From assembly GCA_037783415.1 (NCBI GenBank), contig JAZGTN010000025.1:4464001-4528000 (forward strand): a stretch of DNA of 64,000 bases. The letters are read 5' to 3'. Numbering within the stretch: the first letter of the stretch is position 1; each line of letters starts with the position of its first letter. Shown here one piece after another: positions 1 to 13,000 of the stretch. The notes under the pieces were generated by a model. The model did not search any database, was not told the origin of the DNA, and worked only from the letters and a program-made list of their open reading frames with translations. The position numbers and the translations under genes were made by a program. This DNA is from Leptasterias polaris (taxonomy: Eukaryota; Echinodermata; Asteroidea; Forcipulatida; Asteriidae).

Positions 1-320
1 AATTGCATAAACGGCGAATCAGTCAACTTTACGGATTTGCGTTTTCACGAACTGGCGAATAACCTTTTCCCCAGGGTTAATTTGTAATGCTACCGCTTAA
101 CGCGCTTGTCAACGTCGTCACCGGCGAATCCGCGCCCTGTGTGTGGCGAATCCGGCGTTTACAGCATTTTGCGTTTTCACGAACCGGCGAATCAGACCCC
201 CCTGCGGGTTTTCACGAACCGGCGAATCCGCGCCCTGTGTGTGGTGTGAATACGCGCTCTGTGTGTGGCGAATCCGGGGTGCTCGTTAATTTGCGTTTTC
301 ACGAACCGGCGAATAAGTTT
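1..320. repeat. GC-richer short tandem/dispersed repeats
   Basis: A motif of about 19 bp, TTTTCACGAACCGGCGAAT, occurs near 42, 173, 209 and 296 with small changes. It is interleaved with repeats of GCGCCCTGTGTGTGG. Composition is clearly more GC-rich than the flanking DNA. No coding exon is supported here. A related fragment with the same GTTCGTGA block lies near 513-535. Confidence 0.6.
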
Positions 321-941
321 TGAACCAAACAGCATTATAACAAAGCATCACAATAAAGAAATAAGTATTTAGTCATGTTATTTAACTTATACACTACCGT
401 ATCACTATAAAATATTTAACACTTTCAATTAAAAGACCGGCGAAAACACATTTTTTAAATGTGACCAACTTCAAAAGCGTTTTTCTCAAAACGCTGTTTT
501 CAGCTGCGTGGGCGGAGTCGCCGGTTCGTGAGGGATGCATTGTTTGACCTCGGCGATGGTGGCTAAGGCAAAGGATCTAATCACCGATGTGCAAATGTCT
601 GTCACGATTGGTAAGCGTGTAAAAGCCGCGACACCCAAAATACATTGCAAAACACATGGATACATTGAGTCCCGGCCCAAAATGACGCAAGCAAGATTAT
701 TGTCATGATGACGTCGAGTGAATTGTGCCAATGCAGCAAATAGCTGCCACGACCACATACAATTTTGAGATTGTGGCAATTTCTATGAATCGCCTTTCTT
801 TCTGGTGGTACCGAAGCAAGTTGCTATGTTACAGTTTAATGTGCTTACCCAACATTTGTCAAGAAATTTTAAAAATGTATACACAAACTTGGATTTGAAG
901 TGAACTACTAAACAAATCTACAAATTTGATGTCAAACTTAC
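321..941. other. Non-coding stretch, probably intron
   Basis: AT-rich sequence followed by a more GC-rich patch at 480-780. A 97-codon open frame on the minus strand at 486-779 has no recognisable domain and no fit to the phase-1 module scheme. The donor at 938-941 shows that transcription of the mosaic gene continues below this point. Confidence 0.4.
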
Positions 942-1001
942 CTGGCAACAAGAGAATTGGCGTTTCAAGTGTTGTGGTGGTAGACGGCCCCGTTTCGGCA
1001 G
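942..1001 (-). CDS. Thr-rich mini-linker exon, 60 nt
   Basis: Phase 1-1 exon of 20 codons with acceptor ..ctgtag and donor gtaag. The product reads A-E-T-G-P-S-T-T-T-T-L-E-T-P-I-L-L-L-P: a short Thr run ending in a P-I-hydrophobic-P tail. It is a paralogue of the exon at 1732-1791 (790 bp away). In this gene such exons come just before a 23-residue mini-exon; the partner of this one would lie below position 1. Confidence 0.65.
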
Positions 1002-4000
1002 CTACAGTTTCGGAAAAATATTTTCACCGAATATTTAATGCTGAAACGACTCGTATAATTGACTGTAATATCAACATTGTCACTATCATACAAAGATAGT
1101 TTAACTTACCAGAAGAGAACTAAATGAAAAAATATTTTCGTCATGAACAAAATTTGGATCTTACTTGTGAAAAGGAATGAAGATCCATCAGACGTTACTT
1201 GTCCACCTCCAATATCGCCGTTTGCATTTCCAGCTGTTAAGAAAATACATCATTTAATCACTTGTTAACATCTGTACTCGGTTTTGTTATAACGGTATAA
1301 CAGTGGCAGCTTTCAAAACACTTCATAAATTATTTGGAACATACAATGCAAGGCTAAAGTTTCAGATCAATCTGGCAATTTTTTTTCCCACAAATCGGTG
1401 GTTTAGTGGTTAAGCGTTTTGTATATCTGGACCAAAACGTGGGGATCGTTGGTTCGATTCGTACCCAACAATGCTATCCTCTTTTCATTTTGCAAACATT
1501 TATTAACAAATAAGACCAATAGAAACAAATTCAAAAGATTCCATTACACAAAATGATGGTCATCATCCCTTGCATGATTTCACAAAATCAAGTGAGCGAC
1601 CCACGAAGATCGGAAGATCTATCATAAAGCATTTTTCCACTAATTTTGTGGGTCACAACATTAAAAAAAAGAAGAAGCTTGAAATCGAAGATTTTTTCTA
1701 AACAAATCTAAACACTTGATGTCAAACTTACTTGGCAGCATGAAAATAGGCGGTGCGGTTGTTGTGGGGGTAAGCGTTCCCGTTTCGGCAGCTACAATTT
1801 CGGGAGAAATATTTTCAAGAACAATTAATGCTGAAATGACTGATAACGGCTGTTAGGAACACTGTCATAGTTATACACTATCATATTTATATTCTAAACA
1901 GCAGAAGAGAACTAAATGAATAGGTTACGTCATGAACAAACTTAGGATCTTACTTGTGAAAAGGAATGAAGTTCCATCGGACGTTACTTCTCCAACTACA
2001 ACTTCCCCATTTGCATCTCCACCTGTTAAAAGTACAGCATAGTATCACTTGTAAATTGAAACCACGTTTTATTACAAACTTTTGAATCACAGGTCATTCA
2101 CCCGTAGCTTTTAGACAAACAGTATAATACAAGTTATTGATATAATTTACAAATATTGGATGCATGAAAAATGCAAACAAAAGTTGTTTTATATAACTCA
2201 CACAAAAACCCTTGTCATGCGAATAAATTTCACAATAAACACAAAGTTGACAAAAAACCCCAAACCTTCTAAACAAAGTGGATGGTTCCATATTGATATC
2301 GACCTTGCCACCGACACGACCTTGCCTCGTTTTGATAAGCAGGTGGGGATCGATTATGTTGGGAACGACGCTGCGAAGTGTCTAACAAGCGGGCTCAAAT
2401 ATTAAATTGTGAAGCGTCGCGGCAGTTAAAACATAACTAACGCACGTACCTACGGATACATAAGGTACTGAAGGCACTTGAACAAATACAACAATTTTAA
2501 AACATGTTTTGTGTGTGTAAAATTGTGACTTTCCCCCCGGTATCTATATTTGACAACACCTATGGTGTCAATATTGACACGCCAGTTTTTGCAGTGGAAT
2601 ACTTCGATGTGAAAAAAACAACATGGAAGATTGATGTAAAAACATAACCCGTCATCTTGGAAAATGATAACTCTTGCCGGCGCACGTGCTGGGCTACTAA
2701 AAACAGAAAACTGTAATCACGCACTATGAAATCTCCAATAGACCTTATGCATTGACGTCACCAAGCCGCCATCTTAGAGGTAAACTGATGACGAAACAAT
2801 GGAAACGCGCTGATTTGTACGCGCGGCGCACAGGACTGGCCAATGAGCATCTTCCTTTTGACCTCTAGGTGAGGGCGCCCTACTCAAATGACGTCATATG
2901 CATAAGGTCTATATAATTTGTTAAAAATAACATGTGAATTTTGTTCTGTACCTGGTATGATCATAATAGGAATGTCAGTAGTAGTTGTTGAAGTTGTTCC
3001 TGTAAAAACAAGAATTGATAGAAACAATTTAATACATTCTCGAAAGCTCCCACAGTATTGTTGAACCAACATACAAAGAAGGAAGCTTTTTCCCGAATCG
3101 ATTATTTGAACCTGATATGGATGTTTTTTGCTTTTGCTTCGGTATATCAAAAGAAAAACCGGAGAGTATCAAATGGAAAACGGATACATTGGTTATTTTG
3201 GAACTTTACAGTTGTACGAAGGTGATAGATAAATTTAACAACTAGGCTAAAAGTCAATTGTTTTTGTTTAAGTTTAACCAATGCGCCATTGTCGACTTTT
3301 AAAATCAATAATGTATTTAGTCTGTAATTGCGCTAAATTGACGAGCGTTTCCACCTACTTCTCTTGACAGTCGTTGATGTAATAAGTTGTGAGCTTTCGG
3401 TGAGGACTGAGGATATCAAAAGATAACAACTTCGTATTAGTAAAATGTGTCAACATAAATGATTTTGAAATGTAAATTACGTGTGAAGTGAGAGTATGCT
3501 TTGTCAACAATACCAACATGTTGGTTGTTTTTGTCAATACTACCTTGAAGGGAGGATATATGTTTGGTAACTTCTCCCAACATTATATACCGTAACAACT
3601 TACTTTGGTAAAGAGCACTGGATAGCTATTGCTATTATCAAACATTGTTATAAACGACACCCTTTGTAGTAATGTAATCCAAACATTATACTCTGATTGT
3701 GGTCAAATATTTGAAATTATGGGCACCCAAAGCACGAGTGTTGACATGCGTGTCACGTCGAGTGTCAAATGAGTGTAAATTTACTTTATTTCATGCTGTA
3801 AAGAATTGTACTCTGTTGGGTATACTGTTATTACTTCGGGTGGACAAACAAGTAAAAAAACGTTCGAATTCATTGACTGTGTCACTAAGCTGTGCATCAG
3901 ACGGTTCATACTTAGGTTAAATCATCAACGAAAAGAATCTTGTTTACATTCGCAGTGGAACCCAATAGTGGAAGAAATTATTTGTGTAATAGACAAAGAA

Positions 4001-7000
4001 AAGATGATTTCCTTAACAGAAAAGTAATTTTTAAGGGTGTTCTCTTTTCACTTTTGAAGCACATCCTTAAAGAAATGTAATAATAAATTCACACAAAAGG
4101 GACAACATTTTTCGCCGGAAACTGAACAACGTTTATACACCATTTGAAAACACTTTAACTCTACGCCGTAAAATATTCTATAGATAGCAAAATCGATGAC
4201 TTACGTGAGGCAACAGTTTGTTCTGTTTGAGTTGTCGTTGGTGTGGTGGTTGTCTTCTCAGTTGTGGTTGATTTCGTTGTTAGTGGAACTTCAACGGTTA
4301 CCTTTTGTGTGGTAGTTGCCTCCGTTTTGACTGGTACATCTGAATGATTGACAAATATTTAAATCAATAAAAAGTTACTAATGGACATTTGGTGAGTGAT
4401 AGGGAAGAGGTATGAAATAATGTAGAGGAATGACTTTGAGGTTATAGAAACAAGCAGAGCTAGCATAAAAGTGTTCACTTTACATACTCGCATTTGAAAC
4501 TGTTGGTATGGACTTTCAAAAGACTTTCGTTCATTCATTTTGGTTTACTGAAGTTCAACCTTGTTTACAATAATACAAATTATGCTAAACATATTATTAG
4601 GCACACACCATGAAAGAAGCGCAACTTAAAAAAGAAAAGCGAAACAAAAGCAATGAAATTAGTATTTTACTCCGACAAGTAAATGTGTAATTGTGATTTA
4701 AAGTTTACATGACCTGATTACAAAAAAAGTAACCCTTTTTTTGAAAGCGTTTTCACGCTATTTCAAAATTAATAATGTACACAAACAAACGCAAATACCA
4801 AGAAAAATAAACAAAACCATGTTACATTCCAAATTGTTTGTAAATGGCTGATGGACGAGAAATGTAACGTCATGATCACGATATTAAAACAGTTTTAGTT
4901 TTTAATTTAAATTTACTGCCATTAACCATTGGTGAATTGTTTTCATGCAATACCTGAAATTGTAACTTACTTACAAACCACAAGGGAAACTGATTGGGTA
5001 AATGTTATTATGATTTTAGGTTAACAAGGAAAAAAATACTAGAGCAGGATTAGATCCTCCGGATTAACGTGCCGGTGCTCTACCAACTAAGGTATCTAGC
5101 CCTATGTTGGCGGTCTACCCATTTTGTTAATATCTTTGTTCGAGGGGTGCCAGTCGGAAGTTACTTGAATCTAATCAAATCGGCCGAAAGTCAGACTGTA
5201 CGAGATAAAGACAAATTAGATTTATAACAAAAAAGACTTATACATTCATAAAAACAAGAGAAGCTTTATCTGAAAAACATACCGGATTTACACCCTGAGA
5301 AGTCAAACTTCAGGAGCGCTTTGTCACCGTTGGTTAGGTCTGTTGTGTTGGTTAGGTCTGTTGTAAAGGTTAGACGAGCTAATGTCACTCCCTCCAAGAT
5401 ATCTACATCCGGCAATCTTACTTTTTTAACTTCTGCTGATGCCTCTACCGCGAACACCTGTATAAAGGAACAATGATATGGCTCAGATGAATAACACGAA
5501 CTTATATTAGTAAAAAAAAATATGGACTTTGTATTCTTTGGTAAACGCTTTTGAAAAAAAGACAATTTTAGTTATCACCAAAATCACCAATCTGATGATA
5601 GTTTGTTGAATCGCACTAAAGTTCTGGTGGCTGAGTCATCAGGATGTGGGTTCGAATCCCGGACATGAAATATGTGTCCTTGAGCAAGACACTTAGCTAT
5701 AATTGCTTCCCATCACCCAGGAGTAAATGGGTACCTATAAGGAAAAACATGGTTTTTGTGATTGATTTATATCTTAATGCGCTACATACTTGGCAGCACA
5801 GGCTGTATACTCCCAGGGAGCTGAGATGGCTTAAGTAATTAACGAAATGGCCCAATGACCATTGTTTTGAATTGTGCTATACACATAATATATTACCACT
5901 ATTAACATTGATATTAATGGCTGTAGACATAACATTCAGCCTTTTTTGTGGAGTACACAATTAATTAACATATAAATGCTGGAGAACTACGTGCATGAAT
6001 AGATAGATACTCGTAGTGCCACCGGACATTACAGATCTGTGTGGTTGTGCTGTTGTTCTATTGTTCCCCCTTTTTTAAACAGAATTTATCTGCAGTGTCC
6101 AAATTAAACAGAGGAATACCTTATGGGGACCATTGTTCTATTGTGTAAAAGATCACAGAAGGGCGTTTTAAAGCCCGCCCAGCGTTGCGTTTCGTATTGC
6201 ATGTTCGAGCACACAGCTTTACGGATCCGGTTTGTGAGGCCCTGCTGCTCTACTATTCCATTTTCTAAAGAATTCTCTTGTGGGTCTAGATTGAACACAA
6301 AATTCCCTTGTGGGGTCCAGGTTGAACAAAGAATTCCCTTGTGGAGGTCCAGGTTGAACAAAGAATTCCCTTGTGGAACCAGGTTGAACAAAGACTTCCC
6401 TGGTGGAATTCATTATTCCATTGTTTACAAGAACCCACAAAGTGTTCTCCTGTAAACACAATTTGAGTAACGCGAGTGTCTCCCACCTTCTCGAATAATT
6501 GGACCCCTTAAGTTACACGATTTCGTTCGACTGTAGTTTTCCCAAAATACTCGAATAAGTGCAATACCGGTACCTGCCCTGTCTAATCAGTGAAGGATTC
6601 TATTGATTCAAATTATTCATTCAGTATTGATTCCAACCCTAAACATCAAAGTCAATCAAAACTACTGTTTGATAGGCCTAAATTAGATATTTCCTTGGTC
6701 TTTGTCTGTTCTAATCTACCTTTGGCTGTCCAGCCTCATCTGTGATTTGTTTGATTGAAGAGGTGGTGCCCGCGTACAAAGTAAAGTCCTTGATTCCTCT
6801 GCTCAGTAACTGCAATTCATTGATACGCACTGGTGCTGCGAAGAACACCATGGCGTTGATTTGGGCGTCATCAAACTCCAGTGCTGCACCGTTATTGAAC
6901 GTTGTAGAACTGAGCACAGTAATGGGGTTTCCAACGCGATTTTTCTCGAGACCAACCAGCGATTCGGCACAATATTCTGTTTGAAAATAGACTTAAACGT

Positions 7001-10000
7001 TAAAACACCATCCAATGTGAAATAATTGCAGGTCATTGACAATTATTTGTCACTTCAGTGCAAAATTTAACTGAGAGTTCAAGTTTATATACTACAATTT
7101 TTTTCTTCTATTTTCTTATTTCAAAATTGAAGTTGCACGGTCCTGTTTTCTGCTGAAATAACCCTTTTTTGTTTTGTCCCTGGACAAATTGTGAATTCCA
7201 TGGACAATGCACAAATGCAGTATTTTTTGTAAAATGGCTAATGGACGTGAGATATTGTCGCAATCCCGACAATAATTCTTTTACATTTTTTGATAAACTA
7301 CCACTTATTGAATGTTTTCGTGTAACAAATTAAATGAATGCTTTTCACTTTCCAAAATGTTTATATAAAGAATAGCTATCAAAGGCAAAGTATAACCTTT
7401 GATTTTTGGAAACGTCCAAATTTCTGAATCTCATATTTATTTAGATAAATACAATAAAACTAACCCGTGATAATTTCTTTTCGAAGGGTGGTATCGTTTT
7501 TGCGATATCGCCGAAAAAATTGAGCTGTTTTGTCTACGCAGGAAGAATATTCCGTTATTAGAATACACAATTTGAGAAACATTTCATGCATAAAACGTTT
7601 CTCATATTGAAATTATTTTGAATTCCTTTTTCTAAAACCACATTCCTTAGCAGAAATCGTTTGTCATAGTGTTGAACACTACGTACAGCTGCTTCTTACA
7701 AAGTAAGTTTTTATGGTCAATAATTTTTTGAGTAATTACCAAAGGTACACCCTCCCTTTAAATTGTACCAGGCATCTTTAACTGCGTGATTTGGTTTATA
7801 TTATACGGAAGAAATATATTTGGAAATTAAATATATGGTTATTAATAACAAACCTTGCGTGGTAGTGGAAGGAGTAGTAGTTGTGGTAGTCGACATTTCG
7901 ACAACTGTTGTTGTGGACTTTTCACCCATAGTGACAGTTGTGGTAGTTTCTGCCTCTGAGGTCGTTGAAGGTGATGCTATTGTTGTGGTCATTAGGGTTG
8001 TTTTCTCCTCTTCAGTGCCTTTTGGGTTAACACATACACAAAATGTAAGAATCATTATTTCGTTGTGAGCCTCAAGTCAGGAATAATAAACGAACATTCA
8101 ACTTTCGCCGGCCTTCAACACATAGGTTCTTAGATTGCGTCATCGGGCCGCCATATGTATACGTACTGTGAGGAGTCTATGTTTTCTTTGACGTCTTGTA
8201 CGATCTAAAGTTGTTCCCTCTCCGCTGAGGACGCGGGGTGGCGCCCTTTAAACTATATTGACCCCCCACACTCCTCACCGCCTGCACAATCTTCAACAGG
8301 TGAGGATGCCAAACTTTCTCCGTAGTTTTAAACACTTTTATTGATCATTATAATGCAATAATATCAACTCATGCTTATGTTCATTATAACCTAAAATATT
8401 CATAGATTCATATTGTGTTGTAGATTTTTGGAATTCCATTGCCTAAAATGTGTAATTTTACAGTTAGAAAACTTGTGTAGGTCACAAAAATGAGGTGACG
8501 CTTTAGGAATGCATTACACGTGTGTTGGTTAGCGTTGTATGCTATGTAGTGTTGCGGTACACGCCTAGTCGTGTACGTTAATGTTAACGTTGCTATGGAC
8601 GGATGTATGTATGGCAATGGCTCTGTTGGACATTGGGGGAATGACTGTGTATTTCTGTGTGAAAGTTGTGTAAGTGAAGTTGGGCGCTCAACGATGTATG
8701 TTTGTGTCTCATATCCCCATTGCCCAGTACTGCTATGCCATTAATATCCAAGTGTAATGTCTATTTGAGATTTTATATTGATATTGAGAGATGAGGCCTT
8801 TAGTATTGTCGTATTACTAGTGAGCAGGAGTTTAGAAATGCTATATTATAATAGATGCACCAATGAGATTGTAGTATTTTTAAGGCATATAACTTGGAAT
8901 TATGCAACACACATGTGAATTATATTTCTGTTCTAATGTATTTTTGTGTATTTTTTACCGCCTGCACAATCTTCAACAGATCTATTGTGCAGGTTAGCTC
9001 ACTTCCATAAAATAAAAGATCAAGCGGAGAGGAAGCAGAACCCGTGTGCCATAATAGAACTCCAATCATTTCAACCAATCTTACTGCCGCTTTGGACCCC
9101 CATCACACTACACTATTTCTCGGGTACACAACCCCCCTCTTACAAATGGGAAAACGCGAGGCCATGTACGCGCGGCGCTCAGAATTTGCCAATTAGCAAC
9201 CTTCTTTTGACCTCTAGCAGAGGGCGCCCTACTCAAATAACTCAAATTACGTTATATGCATTATGATCTATATTTTTATAAAAAAGTTCAAAGCAAATAT
9301 AAATTAGGGTTCAAAGAAAACGTATCAAGTAAAAAGAGGTAAACAGTTTAGATACATCAGTCTGCCTCCATTTCTTTTCCCCGAAAAACACTTCGAATTT
9401 TAAACTGCACCTGCTGTTGTTTGAGCGACAGTTGTTGTTGTTCCCTCAGGAGTGGTGACTATTTTGGTCGTTATAGGTGCGGATGTTGTTGTAGCTTCTG
9501 GCGTGGTTGTGGTCGTTGTTGTTACCATAGTGGTTTCAATCTTCTCTGGTGTTGTGGTTGAAACAGTTGTAGTTACCTCTTTAGTTGTTGTTGGGATAAC
9601 AGCACCTGCTGTAAAAGTGCAAAGATGTACAGAAAAAGCTTTATTAGAGGAGAAAAATACATGGTACCTTCTAAAGACTATTTGTATAGCTAGCTAAAGC
9701 AGCTTATGGCAACACACAAGAGCTATAATTACGTGTAAGTGTCAATGATTTAATGCAAGCGTTGATTATTACAGATACGTGATGGGGGAATACTACGACC
9801 GTAGTTTGTTGGTAGTACCGTGCAATTGTTACTAATACTGCGCAGTTGGTGACTACTACCATGCAGTTGGTTACTGCTACCGTGCAGTTGGTTACTAGAA
9901 TTGCCGCTGCCTACTATTGTACTTGGCTACTGTTAATACTACCGTAAATCTCTGTCTTAGATTTTAGATAATGGCGGTCGACTTGTAAATTCATTGGGTT

Positions 10001-13000
10001 TTAATGAACAATGTTTTGAATAGAAGAAATCCTTATCACATCATTAACATTGTTTAATTTATTATATACTGCAGGAATAAATGATCTTGTGATCAGTTCA
10101 CCGTCAGTCCATTTGTCAAGGTGTCTGTGTTTTAGAGCAACTGTGTGTGTATCAACAGAAGGTTAGCCAATCTTTCAGAGTTGGCAATTCTCCAAAACGG
10201 ACCTAGTCCCTAAAATTTTGATTCGTCAGTGATGTTTAAGCCTGAAGAGTTAGAAGGCGCAGGATAAAATTGTAAATTTGCCTGTAATCATTGCAATTCA
10301 GCCACAATGCTAGCCCAAGTACAGTTTGGTTCCGTATGCAAACGTTGTCAGTTATGCTGTGTAAGTTATCTATTCTTACTAATCCTCCCAGCAAGATTTC
10401 TCACCCTTGAGTTTCCTTTTTGTTCATGATTATTTGTACAGTTAGACACACATCAAATCACTTTGCCTTTCGTGTAAATATTTTGTCTCTCCTCTTCTGG
10501 CCTAAAGAAATATTCTCAAAAACGAAGAATCTTACTTGTGAACATAAAAGACGTGTCGTTTGATGTTACATGATCTACAACAATGCCACCAGTGGCCACT
10601 CCACCTATTTGAAAAGAAGGGATGCTCATTAGTAGAGAAGGTAAATGAAACAATTCTTATAGATTTCAATAAAGGCCAGTACATTATAACAAAATAAAAT
10701 GTAAAATTTACCTTTTGGCAAAGTAACAATGGGTTGAGTTGTAGTAGTAGTTGTTGGTTGAGCAGTAGAAGTTCTCTCTGCCGTATAAGAAAATAACAGT
10801 CATGATCTAAATATTTAGTTCAAAACAACATCACCTGTGTTTCAGGCCTACTAAAAACACCATAAAATAAGCCATCTTTTTAGGACTTATTAAACTACTT
10901 ACGTTTTGCACAGCCTTCAAACTCCACTTGGAAACTGGCCTTTTTATCAGAAGGCACATTGATATTCGAGAGGGTAACCTCAGTGACGTTATCAAGTTGA
11001 TTAAACGGTAGAGAAACAGTGACTTTCTGCGTGATGTCAGCACCCAAAGGAACATTGAACACCTGTCATGGAAATTTATTCAGATATAGTTTATTTATAG
11101 GCATCACGACTACACTTTGATTTTTCTGAAGTTGAATTTCTACAACCTATTTACACTTGATGAAATTGAATGGTTGACCAGCTGTTGCTGCTGGGCGTTA
11201 TGAAGTTATTTGTGTGTTGAAGCTCAATCAGTTTGAATGTTGTTATTTTACCGGTGAATACTAAATGGGTGAAATTCAAATAGACCTACTCCTTTTGACT
11301 GTTGAATGCTGATACAATGGAGTATGAGCCGGGTTTTAAAATAAATAGATTAAAAAAAAAATGGTCGGGTTCGAGTCCTGGTCGTGACGCTTCTGTCATT
11401 GAGCAAGAAACTTCGCTATAATTGCTTCTCTTTACCCAGGTGTATTGGGTACCTGCGGGGGTAAAGGTTGATATTGTGTTTGAAAAAGCCTTCTGAGCGC
11501 ACAGCAGCTCGGACTGTATATACTCCCCAGTGAGATGAGGAATATTAATGGAATGTTATTGGACCAGTGACCAGCACACTAATATAAAGCGCATTGAGAC
11601 ATTACTGTAAAATGCGCTATATAAGAACTGATTATTTTTTATTATTATAGTTAAAGTACATTGAAATGCAGAGAAAACATTTTTGGAAAAAAACCCCAGT
11701 AGCACCTTGAAACAAGGCATACATGAACAAAAATACAACAGTTGATAGCAAACAGGTTGTACACACTTGTTAAAGAACTTTGTTGTCCTTTGTTATAACT
11801 ATGAAATATGTGCAACGTAGTCCGATGATCAGACTTTTATTGTGCGTTAAGTTTTCTTATATTTAGACAATAAACAACCACCCGACTGTCTGGATAATGA
11901 CGGTTCTTATATCATACAAATAAAATCAGAACAGTTTTTGTACTAATAAAAGCGCTGAAGCAAAAACCGGAATAAAAAACGTCCCGAGTATCATTCCTCA
12001 CTTACCTGTATATCTCCTGACTTCTCATCAACGACTTCCTTCTGAGAGTCATCTCCAAACCGTTTATAGCTCATGGTGTAACTAGTTATAGCATTACCAG
12101 CAGCGTCTCCCTGTAGCTGAACACCAGTTAGTGTTACCGGGGTATTGAACGAAACGACGAGGCTTCTTGTCGCTGGGGTTGTCCCATCCGATGGAGATCG
12201 CGCTGTTTCATATGCACGAAGTACATCAGCACAGTTTTCTGAGGAAAGAGAGAGTATAGTAGTTACAAAGAAGTAAAACTCTCTTAACAAACAAACAAAA
12301 CTGAAACATTTCAAAAATAATGTTTAAACATCTTGATCATTGTTAAACAATGACTTATGAGATACAAACACAAGACTACCAGACTATAAGTTATTGACGC
12401 TCGTTTTTAAACCTCATGGTGAAACGTACCTTTTGTTACTGGTGTTGGTGTTGTTGTAGTGGTAACAGTAGTAGTAGAAGTGCTTGTTGTTTCAGCTGCA
12501 GTGCTTGCTGTGGTTGTCGTTGTTGTAGTTTCCTTAGTTGTTGTGGGAGTTGTTGCTGTTGTTGGTAGAGTTGTAACTACAGTTGTCGTCCTAGTGGTAG
12601 AGGGTCTTGACGCTGTTAAAATGAAAATTAAATAAAAATGTTGCTACAAATTTCCTATATGGGTCATCACATGCAAACTTTCTTAGAAACAAACTTTCCA
12701 CGAAACGCCTATAGTAATCACCCTTGCCCGATAGTACACGGCACGTTTTCGTTGTGATATTAAATAATTTGTTTAAAACTGACAATTTTTATCTTAGTTT
12801 ATTAAAAGCAAAGTCAAATCACACTTACGTCTAGGTTGTTTTGTGGTTGTAGGATTTATCGACTTTTCAGTCTCTGTTGAAAAACCAACAACAAAAGGGC
12901 GAATTAACAGTTGTTTTTTTATTTACACTAATAAATTAAGGTTTGATAAAACAGATAGTATGGAATTTTAATTTCACTAAAAAGATACACAGTTTCAAAT

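Noticed and set aside
486..779. 97-codon minus-strand open frame
   Set aside because: No domain, no fit to the exon phase scheme, and an atypical composition shared with a GC-richer non-coding patch.
1395..1475. Functional tRNA gene
   Set aside because: A- and B-box words are present but the stems do not pair well; read as a SINE head.
5040..5110. tRNA-Asn-like gene on the minus strand
   Set aside because: The T-arm is decayed (GGATCTAATCC) and the acceptor stem does not pair; typical of a tRNA-derived SINE.
10532..10729. Recurrent 60-80-codon minus-strand frames such as 10532-10729, 13661-13849, 11556-11738 and their copies
   Set aside because: They cross splice sites or introns and recur only because the 4.33-kb unit is duplicated.
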